Shown here: positions 6,164-16,000 of the stretch, piece by piece | How positions within the stretch are numbered: position 1 is the stretch's first letter | Layout of the letters: the number at the start of each line of letters is the position of its first letter | Assembly (NCBI GenBank): GCA_002309805.1 | Contig: DBYJ01000002.1 | Location: 1-22,979 of the forward strand | Origin: Bacteroidales bacterium UBA1189 | GTDB taxonomy: Bacteria > Bacteroidota > Bacteroidia > Bacteroidales > Bacteroidaceae | Direction: 5' to 3' | Length of the DNA: 22,979 nt | The notes under the pieces: generated by a model | What the model saw: only the letters and a program-made list of their open reading frames with translations | The model's database searches: none | Told to the model about the DNA's origin: nothing | Program-made: the position numbers and the translations under genes

Positions 6164-7228
6164 CTATTCGTATGTGCGGTTCAGGTCTTTGGTTATATGC
6201 ATAACTTTGGCATAAACGGCTTGCAAGGCAAGGTCACTAATGTCTTTCTCCTCTCCTTTGCCTTTTGGTGGCAGAGGTAGCGGCTTTTTATAGTCAAGAA
6301 TGTATTTAATCATGTTTATGCGATCCATTTGTGTGGCATCAATTCGTTCCTTATTGCCACTTGGATTCAGCCCGAACTGGTTTATGACTATCGACCTGGC
6401 TGAGACACCCTTCGTTTTACTCATGTAATGCTGGTCAAGGAGTTGTTTCAATAATTCGCTTAAAATGGCAGTAGGCTTACCTATCCATTTCAGGTTGCAG
6501 TTGCGAGGCTCTCCATTGAAAAAGTGGTCAAAGTCATCTGCTATCTTAACATCTTCAATCCATTTCCATTCGACCATTTTCTGCATGACAATGTTCACCC
6601 GGCTGACTCTTGTGCTAACATTCGGACAGTTATAGGGTAATGTGTAGTAAACAGTCTCTCCGCTTTTTTTTGCGTTTTTTCCTCCCGGCTTTTTGATGAA
6701 TAGCACATTGATTTCCTTGGTCAAGCTCTCCGAGCTCGTGAAATACGCCTTCATCCATGTCCACATCTCTTCTGTATGCTTATTCACAGGTACTCTTAGT
6801 CTATTCTCCATATCGAAACACTTGTCTTGTCCCCAGTATTTGGCAATCGACGTGTGAAGCGTTCTTTGGATAGTGCCTTGATAATGTGAGTGGTTGACAA
6901 CCGCTACACCATACATCACCATATAAAACAACATGGCCACTTCCGCCATCGAGTCATTTTTTTCACCCGCTGTTCCGTCTTGGTCTCGATATAGCCTATA
7001 GGTATCGTTCCACAATCTTTGGCATTGCTCAGTTGACGGGTCCCCCGTTTGTAAAATCCTATCCAGCGTCTTAGAGGCATCCACGAACAGCTGTTCGGGA
7101 GTCATAACCATCGTAGGGTACGATTCCTCGAATGTATGAAAAACGGTCAAGCACAACTTGTAGTAAGGGTGCTCGCGGAAGTGTTCACTTATCTTTTTAG
7201 CTTGGCTTAGTTGGGATTTTTTTGTCAT
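6164..7228 (-). CDS. Unrecognised protein, last gene of the BREX operon (354 residues)
   Basis: I do not recognise a named family with confidence. The N-terminal half is helical (EHFREHPYYKLCLTVFHTFEE, then SMAEVAMLFYMVMYGVAVVNHSHY). The middle has a basic Lys/Gly stretch (KKPGGKNAKKSGE, near residues 180-195) and then YTLPYNCPNVSTRVSRVNIVMQ, which could begin a winged-helix-like part. A Pro/Lys/Gly linker (PLPLPPKGKGEE) precedes the C-terminal helix. The length, the basic stretch and the Bacteroidales setting make a nucleic-acid-associated helical protein plausible. The gene overlaps the one before it by 32 bases and starts in an A7 run, and it holds A8 and A6 runs. It is AT-richer than the genes before it. 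Operon position implies a job in the same defence system, but that is inferred. Confidence 0.7.
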   Translation of the reverse strand: MTKKSQLSQAKKISEHFREHPYYKLCLTVFHTFEESYPTMVMTPEQLFVDASKTLDRILQTGDPSTEQCQRLWNDTYRLYRDQDGTAGEKNDSMAEVAMLFYMVMYGVAVVNHSHYQGTIQRTLHTSIAKYWGQDKCFDMENRLRVPVNKHTEEMWTWMKAYFTSSESLTKEINVLFIKKPGGKNAKKSGETVYYTLPYNCPNVSTRVSRVNIVMQKMVEWKWIEDVKIADDFDHFFNGEPRNCNLKWIGKPTAILSELLKQLLDQHYMSKTKGVSARSIVINQFGLNPSGNKERIDATQMDRINMIKYILDYKKPLPLPPKGKGEEKDISDLALQAVYAKVMHITKDLNRTYE

Positions 7229-8183
7229 CTTTACCTTCTATTACTTTGACGAACACCTCATCCAGCCACGTTGGCAGGTCAAAATCGCTCGTAACAATAT
7301 CGGGAATCTCAAAGTTCTTGAAATGGCTTATGACCACATCGTTCATGGGGTACTTGGCAGGGATGCCCTTGTTGCAGTCATAGTCGCCGTAGTCCCTGAA
7401 TTTTACTACCAAATCAAAGGCGTTGTCTGTACACAACGTAACGACCGTTGACAATTGCTTCAATTTCTCATTATCAACGACCGACCCCATTTTCATGGTG
7501 GTCGTGGCACTTAGGGCATTATAGACTTCAAGATTTTTTGAAAATCTGTCCATCTCCTCCTGCATGGATTCGGGAATACGTGCTGTAGGATGAAGTTTCA
7601 GGTTGACGTACTCGAACGTGAACGACTCTATCACATCTCCATGGTCGATGGTGCGTTGATCGATGAACTCTTCGAACGTTGTTTTCACAGGCTTTTCTTT
7701 GAGTATTGTTTCAATGCCCATGCTTCTTAAAAGCTTTTCGTTGAAAAAGTTTTCAAGACAGATTCGGATGGTATTCGTTTTGCTGTCCCACGACGTGGAT
7801 TTCTCTATGGCAAGTTGGCACCTTCCGTCGCGATAGTCAACCACGGCGTAGGCGAAAGGGTAACTCTGTTGCGGCACGCCGACGCAATCCTCGACCTCAT
7901 CCCCCGTGCTTTCAGGCAGGTCGTAAATGGTGAGGTTCTCCCTGTTGTGAATTCTAATCAGGGCTATGCCCCCGTCGTTCCGCAGGACGCAATTGGGGAC
8001 ATGCTCTTCACCCCCACCTCGTCTGGTTCTTTGCAGCTCCAGCTCTGTTCCTTTCGCACCAATGAGTTTGCCCAAATAGTAGTTAGGGAACGAATGCACA
8101 GGTTTGTCAGGATCAACAAGATTGTTAAAGTCCAACTGTGGAAGGACGGTCAAGCCGATGTTGTGAATGATGTAGTCGCTCAT
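7197..8183 (-). CDS. Unrecognised BREX-operon protein (328 residues)
   Basis: A soluble 328-residue protein of mixed alpha/beta type that I cannot assign to a family. The N-terminal half is beta-rich (IHNIGLTVLPQ, YLGKLIGAKGTELELQRTR, GGIALIRIHNRENLTIYDLP, YPFAYAVVDYRDGRCQLAIE). A middle segment has SFTFEYVNLKLHP and the helix ESMQEEMDRFSKNLEVYNAL. A C-terminal part contains KQLSTVVTLCTDNAFDLVVK. There is no signal peptide, no membrane segment and no Walker motif. Its ATG follows the stop codon of the BrxA-like gene directly (TAGATG), so translation is likely coupled. The place in the operon corresponds to no standard type 3 BREX gene. A regulator, an anti-phage effector or a substitute for the missing helicase are all open. 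Confidence 0.75.
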   Translation of the reverse strand: MSDYIIHNIGLTVLPQLDFNNLVDPDKPVHSFPNYYLGKLIGAKGTELELQRTRRGGGEEHVPNCVLRNDGGIALIRIHNRENLTIYDLPESTGDEVEDCVGVPQQSYPFAYAVVDYRDGRCQLAIEKSTSWDSKTNTIRICLENFFNEKLLRSMGIETILKEKPVKTTFEEFIDQRTIDHGDVIESFTFEYVNLKLHPTARIPESMQEEMDRFSKNLEVYNALSATTTMKMGSVVDNEKLKQLSTVVTLCTDNAFDLVVKFRDYGDYDCNKGIPAKYPMNDVVISHFKNFEIPDIVTSDFDLPTWLDEVFVKVIEGKDDKKIPTKPS

Positions 8184-8831
8184 CTATACGTTAATGACAA
8201 ATTCAGATTTGATGTACCTGAAATAAGGTTCAAAAAGCATCGTCTCGCTGTCCAGCCGGTTATAGAGCGGGTTGTTGATGAAGAAGCTCTCCTTCCAGAT
8301 GGCTCGCGAGATGTCGAAGCGCGGTTCCTGCGGCTCGGTGGATGCGTACAGCCCCGTTTTCACGCGGCTCATCATCTTTGCCTCTATGAGCTGCGGCACG
8401 GCACAGTTGCGCGAATTCTCCGTGCTCTTGTTCATTCCGTACTTCTGCCCGATAAGGCGGTTCAGCAGCTCGCTGCTGATGGTGTCCTGCAGGCGCAGCT
8501 GTGAGGCGATCAGCGAAGCGACGTCGTAACAGAACGAATAGCGGGCATGGATGACAGCCATCAGGATGAGGTGGCGGTCGGCCGCGCTGTTCAGGGCTGT
8601 CAGCACGTCGGAAGCATGTTCACGCAACAGGGGCGTGAGTGCCGTTGAGCATACGGCCGAGTGGATTTGGTAGATGGACTTCCTGATGCGGTTTTCGCCA
8701 TTATACTCGGTTTTCAGCAGCTCGCCAAGCAGCACTTCGTCGAAGCCGTCGCTCAGTTCCATCTTAAGTGCTTCGCAAAGCACATCCAGGGGTATGCGTT
8801 GCTGGATGCCTAATGACTTGTTATCGTTCAT
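8184..8831 (-). CDS. brxA: BrxA-like (DUF1819-like) helical protein
   Basis: A 215-residue, almost wholly alpha-helical protein. Its layout resembles BrxA/DUF1819: a first helix pair (DVLCEALKMEL, FDEVLLGELL), an RIRKSIYQIHSAV helix, a stretch of short helices with LILMAVIHARYSFCYDVASLI, then KYGMNKSTENSRNCAVPQLIEAKMMSRVKTGLY. BrxA binds DNA and is small and all-helical. In type 3 BREX it follows PglZ, as here. An upstream in-frame ATG exists at 8882, but the ATG at 8831 overlaps the PglZ stop as ATGA, the coupling used elsewhere in this operon, so I chose it. The identity leans on position and fold pattern and is the least sure of the core BREX calls. Confidence 0.55.
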   Translation of the reverse strand: MNDNKSLGIQQRIPLDVLCEALKMELSDGFDEVLLGELLKTEYNGENRIRKSIYQIHSAVCSTALTPLLREHASDVLTALNSAADRHLILMAVIHARYSFCYDVASLIASQLRLQDTISSELLNRLIGQKYGMNKSTENSRNCAVPQLIEAKMMSRVKTGLYASTEPQEPRFDISRAIWKESFFINNPLYNRLDSETMLFEPYFRYIKSEFVINV

Positions 8832-10303
8832 GCTTGTTCTTTCTTGGTTATGGTAATGAAGGGTATCAGCACTTCCAGCCAATGGGTGCCGCCGTGGGTC
8901 ACGTGCGTGCGGGTGTTGGAGAAGGTCTTGTTGTCGATGGGGTAATAGGTGCGACTGTCTGCGTCAATCTGCAGCACCCCCTCGCCATAGTCGCGCTCGA
9001 AGAGGTCGCGATGAGCCTCGGGCGCAAGCGTGATGTAGCGGTAGTCGTATTGCGCATTCACCTTGTCACTTTGCCTGAGTGCCTTCCACGGCACGGTCTC
9101 GACGTTGCCGTGGTCGGTGGTGAGGTAGATTGTGAACCCTTCGGCCAACAGGGCGGCGATGTTCTCGGTCATCTCGGGCTCTTTCACCCAGAGGGCGGTG
9201 TTGGCGTAGAGATACCTTGCGTCGTCGCTGGCGTGCATCTTTTCGTCGAGCGTCTGGGTGACGTATGCCACGCGCGTATGAGAGGGGTTCAGCTCCAGCA
9301 GACCGCAGTTCTGATAGTGGTGCTGGAAATCGGGTAGGTGCTTTGACTCCCAGAATGCTTTCCACAACCGTTCCTCGTTGTGCGGGTTCTGGGGGTAGTC
9401 CGGCCTCGGTCGGTCGCCACGGAAGATGGCCTGCCGCGAAAGCTCCGTCACGCTGGGCAGCCACGAGTAGATACAGTCGTAGTGGAAGGCGGCGGGGAGG
9501 CCCTCGCTCTTCAGCGCGTCACAAAACATCAGAGCCTGCCAGTAGTTCATGCCGTCAACCACCACCAAGGCCACCTTTTCGTCTCTTTGCCGAGCGACGA
9601 AGGGCAGCACCTGCGTCACGATGCGCGGCGCCCGGGACGGGATGGCCGAGCCGATGACGGCCGCATAGTGTTCTTGCAGATGGATTTGGAACAGGTTGTT
9701 GAGCGTCTGCACCTGATAGCCCATGCTGTCCCATTGCCCAATCTTGAGCGCACGCACCAGCAGGCGCGAGGCATCGGGCATCCAGTCGCGCGGACGGTTG
9801 AAGTCGAACTTGGCGAACAGCTGGTGCCACTCAGCCTCAATCTGTTCAATCTTTTCCATGATGGCCTCTTCCGTCCCGTCGTATTCGTGCAGGATGCTGG
9901 CTGTCTGCGGCTCGTCCAGCGGCACGCGTCCGGGCTGGTTGTAGAGCCATTCGAGCTGAGGCAGGGAGCAATGGCGGATTACCTTCCACTTGTAACGGCG
10001 GAAGATGGTCTGGATGGAGAAGGAGAACTCCTCTGCCTCGGCCGCTATGTCGGGCAGGACTTGGAAGTCCCCCTCCTTGACGAACACGTAGCGCAGGCTC
10101 GTTTCGTCGTGGTAGTCGAATTCCCACAGGAGCCTGAGGTCGAGGCTCTGACCGTTGTGTACCTTGATGCCGAGATAGGAAAGAGCCAGACGGACATCGT
10201 CACGCAGCAGGAACCTGTCGGGATTTTCCACGACGGACAACCTGCCGCCCGGTCGGAACAACCGCTCGGCAAGGGTCTGTATCAAACTTATCCGGGTTTC
10301 CAT
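8828..10303 (-). CDS. pglZ: PglZ-family phosphatase, BREX core
   Basis: A 491-residue protein with the alkaline-phosphatase-superfamily PglZ domain in its second half. VALVVVDGMNYW has the first metal aspartate (D250). LPSVTELSRQAIFRG (282 onward) carries the likely Thr nucleophile T286. LTTDHGNVE has the DHG triad (397-399), and THVTHGGTH gives the last metal histidines (H470, H474). PglZ is a hallmark of every BREX type and is needed for phage defence and for self-methylation. The N-terminal half is an unannotated helical arm. From memory, type 3 PglZ proteins are near 650-700 residues, so this one seems short. It begins 6 bases after the methyltransferase stop and overlaps the next gene by ATGA. 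Confidence 0.9.
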   Translation of the reverse strand: METRISLIQTLAERLFRPGGRLSVVENPDRFLLRDDVRLALSYLGIKVHNGQSLDLRLLWEFDYHDETSLRYVFVKEGDFQVLPDIAAEAEEFSFSIQTIFRRYKWKVIRHCSLPQLEWLYNQPGRVPLDEPQTASILHEYDGTEEAIMEKIEQIEAEWHQLFAKFDFNRPRDWMPDASRLLVRALKIGQWDSMGYQVQTLNNLFQIHLQEHYAAVIGSAIPSRAPRIVTQVLPFVARQRDEKVALVVVDGMNYWQALMFCDALKSEGLPAAFHYDCIYSWLPSVTELSRQAIFRGDRPRPDYPQNPHNEERLWKAFWESKHLPDFQHHYQNCGLLELNPSHTRVAYVTQTLDEKMHASDDARYLYANTALWVKEPEMTENIAALLAEGFTIYLTTDHGNVETVPWKALRQSDKVNAQYDYRYITLAPEAHRDLFERDYGEGVLQIDADSRTYYPIDNKTFSNTRTHVTHGGTHWLEVLIPFITITKKEQA

Positions 10304-10309
10304 CCTACG

Positions 10310-13015
10310 CTATCGTTGCACCTTCGACGAGGCGATGTCGTAATACTGCAATAGAATTTCGTCCTCGGTGAGCAACGACTCATCGATATGATTGCCCACG
10401 AGGATGATGGTCTTGAAGTCGCCCTGCTGGTAGCAATGTTTGAAACCGTCTTGCAACACAAAGAGGCGTGCATTCTTGATGCGTCCTTTGGCCTTTGATG
10501 CCAATTCGACGTACGATTCAAACTCTTTCAGGTTCTTGCGCATACGCACTTTCTCCAAGTCGGCCGCTTTCTCCAAGTCGGGAATATACCATTGCCCGGC
10601 CTCGTTCTTCAGGAAGTTCTCTTCGAGAATCTGCATCAGTTCGGGCACGGTGTCGCCCTTCTTTGGGGTCACAAGGTCTTGCATCCATTGCGGCTGCAGC
10701 TCTTGGTAGGTCTGCGGGTGTTCGCGCAGGCGGTTCTTCAGCCATTCTATGCCTTCGCTCTCGCTACCTACCATGAGGCCTAACGAAACGAATTGCGGAG
10801 CCAAGCGTTTCTTCTCGTCATACTCTATGGCTTGTTCAGGAGTAAAGAACATGCCGTCACGCTCCACAAAATGCTGGCGTAAACCTTTTTGAAATACGAC
10901 GGCATCCATAGGAACAGGACATCCATGCTGCACGTAGTAGGCTATCAGTCGGTCGTACAATATCTTTGGGCTGCGTTCAATTATGGCAGTGGTATTCTCT
11001 TTTTGCTGTATATGGATAGGTAAGTGTTCCAAAAACTCATCTATAAAATCCCAAACATTTTCACTCTTATCACCAGATGATTCAAAACGGTTTGTTAATG
11101 AAGACGATGGCTTGAAACAGGTAATAACAAGATCCTGCTTTACAGCAGTTGTTGTTGTAAGTGATTTATATGAACCTTGTTTCTTATCAAGTGAGGCAAC
11201 GTTTACAATTATGAATCCTACTTCTGTAATTGATCTCTGAATAAGATTCCATATACTCGCTTTTGTATTACTAAATTCGACGGTCATCCATTTTCCTGGC
11301 TTTAATATGCGGTAATACTCTGAAAAACATTTTTGCATTTCAGCATGGTAAAAGAATGCATTTTTTCCTTGTGCATTATTTTCAACCGCTTCAGTATCAT
11401 TATTTGTTACAACTTTTAACCAATATTCTGGAATGCAATTCAATTCAGAGTAGTTTATGTTTGCGCCAAAAGGAGGGTCTGTAAAAATATAGTCAATACT
11501 ATTATTGTTAATACAAGTATGATCAGCAGAAGCTACGTCAATAACATTATCATATTTCGAAGGTAACAAAGGGGCTGCCTCTATATAAGAATCAATCTTA
11601 TTAAGTAGTTGTTCGAAAATAGATATTTCTATAGGAAATTTAGGCACATACAATGTTCCTTTTAACTGTGCTGTGCACCATCCCCCACCACCATTAAAGT
11701 AATAGTTTATTTGCATACGATTCATCATCGCAGAGCGATTAATTATACCTGTAAAAACAAACCTTAGTTTATTTGGTAAACGAGAATGGTTAATTTTTTT
11801 GTTTAATGCAGCAAGAATTATTAAATTCCTTCTAGAAAAGAATTGATGAACTCTACAATAGCCTTGGGCTATTTTGGGTTGTTCAGTATTATACCCATCT
11901 GGTAATTCGTCTGTAGGGAAGAAATCATGAATTGGAGTTTCCGAAATCTTATTAAGTAAAGCCAAGTCATCCTCATGAGGAGTCCTGGTAAATCTCTTAT
12001 TCCCGACGGAATATACCAATAAAACAGGAACAAGTTTAATTACTCTTATTGTGCTTTGAGTGGCATCATCAAATATGGTCTGAAAAACTCTATTAGCTGT
12101 TTTCTTTGTTTGATGACTGTGACAAATTGGACATTCGAATGTGTCAAGAAGCTTTTTGTGCTCATGATCCATAGCTACATCCCAATACGAAAATTCTTGC
12201 CCACAATTAATACAACTCATAACTTCACTCCAAACAAGACAGTTCATTCTGCCTATAGGAGACCCTTCATGATTAATGGTATACAACCACCCATATTCAT
12301 CTTCTAATTCTTTTATAATATTATTAACTTCCTGCTTAAATAGTTTTGTCTGAGGAGGTGTATTATAATTATATGAGATAATAGATGCATATGGAGATAA
12401 ATCTCCGCATATTGCATGACGTTTCCCCCAGCGGGGTCTTTTCCCGTATATTTTAATATATTCATTTTCTATTTTTGAATGATACTCATCTTTAATAGAA
12501 TCACAAGCTTGAGCTGCCACGCCTGTCATTCCAGTTCCTGCGAAGCCATCGAAAATAATATCCCCTGGCTGTGTATAATGCAAGATATAGCGCATGATAG
12601 CTGGATGTGGGACTTTTGTGTGATAAGTATGTGCCATATAAACGGGATTAAATTTCCCCTCGCTCACGTCGCTGGCATACGGCTCCTTCACCTCAAAGTC
12701 AGCCTCACGTTTTCCTTCCGCTTCGAGTTGTTTCTTTTCTTTTTCCCACTCGGTGATGAAGTCGTTGAGCCACGGATTGGGGCAGGCGGTATAATAGGGA
12801 GGGTCGGAGAGGTTGATGATGTCGTCATCCGTGCCGATGGGGAAACCCTCTATCTGGCGCAGCTGGGGCAGCATGGCGCGGAGCTCGTCGCGGAAGACGC
12901 GGCGGCGCTCGTCGTCATTAGCAAACGTGCGGCCAAGGACGACGACGGGTCCCTGCTCTTCTATCTTTTCCTGCTCTGGACCAAAGCCATCGAGACTGAG
13001 TTGTTCTGATTCCAT
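10310..13015 (-). CDS. pglXI: BREX DNA methyltransferase with Zn-ribbon (PglXI-like)
   Basis: A 901-residue SAM-dependent DNA methyltransferase. Motif I, FDGFAGTGMTG, is at 155-165. Paired CxxC motifs at 268-271 and 295-298 form a Zn-ribbon. The catalytic motif IV, YIFTDPPFGANI, is at 509-520, and later comes a phrase TTAVKQDLVI common in this class. A second motif-IV-like string, SDPPYYTACPNPW, is at 70-82. This matches the type 3 BREX enzyme PglXI (COG1743-like adenine methylase), which marks host DNA. The first possible start is a TTG at 13042; I chose the ATG at 13015. Codons about 122-677 are AT-rich while both ends are GC-rich, suggesting a recombined core. PglZ follows after 6 bases, with no helicase gene between. 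Confidence 0.8.
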   Translation of the reverse strand: MESEQLSLDGFGPEQEKIEEQGPVVVLGRTFANDDERRRVFRDELRAMLPQLRQIEGFPIGTDDDIINLSDPPYYTACPNPWLNDFITEWEKEKKQLEAEGKREADFEVKEPYASDVSEGKFNPVYMAHTYHTKVPHPAIMRYILHYTQPGDIIFDGFAGTGMTGVAAQACDSIKDEYHSKIENEYIKIYGKRPRWGKRHAICGDLSPYASIISYNYNTPPQTKLFKQEVNNIIKELEDEYGWLYTINHEGSPIGRMNCLVWSEVMSCINCGQEFSYWDVAMDHEHKKLLDTFECPICHSHQTKKTANRVFQTIFDDATQSTIRVIKLVPVLLVYSVGNKRFTRTPHEDDLALLNKISETPIHDFFPTDELPDGYNTEQPKIAQGYCRVHQFFSRRNLIILAALNKKINHSRLPNKLRFVFTGIINRSAMMNRMQINYYFNGGGGWCTAQLKGTLYVPKFPIEISIFEQLLNKIDSYIEAAPLLPSKYDNVIDVASADHTCINNNSIDYIFTDPPFGANINYSELNCIPEYWLKVVTNNDTEAVENNAQGKNAFFYHAEMQKCFSEYYRILKPGKWMTVEFSNTKASIWNLIQRSITEVGFIIVNVASLDKKQGSYKSLTTTTAVKQDLVITCFKPSSSLTNRFESSGDKSENVWDFIDEFLEHLPIHIQQKENTTAIIERSPKILYDRLIAYYVQHGCPVPMDAVVFQKGLRQHFVERDGMFFTPEQAIEYDEKKRLAPQFVSLGLMVGSESEGIEWLKNRLREHPQTYQELQPQWMQDLVTPKKGDTVPELMQILEENFLKNEAGQWYIPDLEKAADLEKVRMRKNLKEFESYVELASKAKGRIKNARLFVLQDGFKHCYQQGDFKTIILVGNHIDESLLTEDEILLQYYDIASSKVQR

Positions 13016-13059
13016 AATACTGTTTTTATTTTTGCAGATCAAGTTGCAAGCAAGTTAAA

Positions 13060-16000
13060 CTACCTAAAAATGATTCTGACTTTACTGGGGTCTTTGCCGT
13101 TTGTCGCGCGGAAAATAAGGTGGTCGAAACGGGCGCGGGTTTCATCAATCGTCATGGCGCGGCTGAAGCATTGAGACAGCATTTCTTGCGTGATTTCAAC
13201 CTCCTCGAACCCCTTGCTGATTTCGCCGATGAACTGAATGACGGACTGCGCCGTGTTGGCATCATCAATGGTCTGGAACCCGGAGACAATCTCGTTGGCG
13301 AAGCGACGTGCCTCGTCGTCCATGAGCTGGAGGGCATGGTGCGAGTCGTCGGACGAGAGGAAGTCTTTGATGTCCTGCACCCACATGGCATAAATCTCGC
13401 CCAACTCGGTCTGCAACTCGCGGATGGACTTCATCTGCACTCCGCCATCCAACTGCGGATTGAAATTGGCAAAGGGTGTGGTCTGGAGCATTTGTTCCAC
13501 ATTGGCGTTAGCCGGTTTGAGCTTGGCAAACATGCTGCGCCAGGCACTCCAGAGCGAGGTGTTGAGAATGGAAAGCTGCTGAAGCTTTTCGCAGACGATG
13601 TATTCGCGAGAATTGAGCAACTGTATGCGCAGGCCGTTATCGATGTCATTCAGGCAGAAGCTGTGATAGCGTGACAGATACCAGTCGATGTATTGCTGTT
13701 TCACCTGTGCCAACTCCTGTTCGTAGTTCTGCACCTGCGCATCGTTGACATCGGCCAACACATTAGCCAGCCCTCCGACGGCCGCATCGATGGCGGTAGC
13801 CAGGTCGGTATGGACGGGGACATATTGCTTGGCTTGGGTGAGGTAGCTGACCTGGGTGTCAAGGCGCCGGGCCAAAGCAATCTTGTTTCTGGTCTGATCC
13901 ATCAGCTGTTTGCTCTCCAAAAACTTCTGCACCTGCTCCATGGGGTATTGCAGGTTCTTTATCTTGGCTTCAGAGGTGTAGGTGGCCAACTTGTCACAAA
14001 AGCCTTTGAATGCCGACAGCCTGTTGCTGAGTGACATGGCCTCCATGGCGGGTATGATCTCCACACCGGCAATGGTGACCCCATTACGGTCGAGGGTGCG
14101 CCCTATGAACTCGGCCGTGTCCTGCGCCAAGCGTTTGGCGGCATTCACCAGTTCGGAATAGGTCTCGGGGCGGTCGAGACGGTTGGAGAGGTCGCGGCCG
14201 CAGAGTGCCTTCGTAATCTCCCTTATCAACGGCAGGTTGGCTCCACGGGGACGTTTGATGGAGGTGAAGTTGAAAAACTCGTCGGCGGCGACGGAGCGGA
14301 GGATGTCGATATTCGAAGCATTCAACTCCTGACCGTTGCCCAGCTTCACCTCGCAGAACCCCAGCTGAACAAGCGTAGCGATGACCATGAACTCGAAAGG
14401 AGCCTCTATGCCATAGTCGGTGGAGCGCCACAACTCGTTGTTTGAGTTGGCAACGGGTTCGAGCAACTCGGCCTTGTTGACCACCTGCTGGTCTTCGCGT
14501 GCATCCATCTTGTCGAGAATAGCTTGGGCGTAGATGCTGTTGTCGATGTTCAACTCTCCAGCATGATAGCATCCCAACCCAGCCAGTATAGCCTCGCCAT
14601 CCTGACTGGATTCCTGCGGACGGATGATTTTGGCAATGGCACCCTTGATGTAACGGTCGAGGTTGTCGTCGGTAATGACTTGTCTGGCTGTGGTGAAAGC
14701 GGGATAGTGTGGCATCGCTTCGGTAAAAGCATCCTCGAAGATGTTTGTCGCCACGCTGTTGAAGATGTCCATCAGCGAAGAGCCCTCAGACGGCAGCTGG
14801 AAGTTCTGAAGCGTCTTGCCTTCCTGGTCGGCATAATAGACTTTCGTTTCCTGCAGGTAGCACGCGTTGAAGGCATTCTTTGCCTTGCGGAACAAATCCT
14901 CCATCTTCTGGCGATAGATGGGTTTCTCGTTCGAGGTGGCGGAGTTCCAAAGCTGGAAAGCTGCGCCATAGAGGCATACATGCTTCTTGAAATCGTCGCT
15001 GAGGGTGTCCATGACGAAATAGAGTTCGTCGGGTTCCTGATTGCGACGTTTCTTCTCCTCCTGGAACACAGGCATGAAAATCATATAGAAATGTTGCTTC
15101 GGCTGGGTGGTGCTCTTCTCGTTCGGTCCGCCGAAGAAGATGTATCCGTCGCGTGTAATCTTATGGCTTCGCCACTCTATCTCGTGCTTGTAAATCTCGA
15201 AGCCCGTGCGATAAGGGTTGCTTGTGATGCCCATCATCTCCACAAGGAATTTATAGAGCGCCTTGTCCTTGATGATGGGTGCCATGTTGTATTCAGCAAA
15301 CTCTTGAATCTGCTGGTCGATGTTTACGCCGCCCTCAGTACGCAGGCAGAACTCCTGATTGTCCTTCTGCTCGAAGAAGCTGCCAGAGGTGGCACGAATG
15401 ATGAGGTTGGCTGTGTTGGTCACCTGCGCCACGAGGAAGTCGTGGTCTTCCATCAGCGTAAACGTGCAACAGAGGTCGTTGACGAGCGTGTCAGCCGTAG
15501 CTCCGTTCTTCTTGGGCAGTTCGGCCTGTAAAATCTTGATGGCACAGGCATTAGCGATGCGCTTGGCCAAAGGAATCTGTTTGCGACGCGCTCCTTCGAA
15601 ATTGCTCTCAATCTTATCGTGAACGAGTTTTACGGTATCGGCCACACGCTTGATGTCGGGTTCTGCCATCATAGAAGCATCACCCATCATCTGCTCCCAA
15701 TACAGGTCGTAGGTAATCAGTCCGGGATTGTCGTTGGGGATGTCGTCATCCTTAATCTTGCCGAACTGACGGGAGAGGGTCTTCAAAACCTCGCGCTGAC
15801 TCTGGCCGAGCCGAATCTTCTGGAAATTCTCGAAATAGCTGGGGTGAACGGGAAACAAATCGACATACTCACCAAGATTGGCGTGCATATCGCTGAAGTA
15901 CTTCGTGAACTTCGAGAGGTGTTCGCGTATCAACGCCTTCTGCGCGTCACTCTTATCAAGCAAACGCTTCTTGACGACAAAGGCTACGTCCTCACGACGG

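Noticed and set aside
6159..6166. TAGGTTTG box on the minus strand as promoter of the 155-residue gene
   Set aside because: It overlaps the stop codon of the last BREX-operon gene, lies upstream of the terminator, and has no -33 partner.
14524..15531. Plus-strand open frame of 335 codons opposite brxC
   Set aside because: brxC has Walker motifs and a continuous 1223-codon frame; the antisense frame has no recognisable domain and no promoter or start context.
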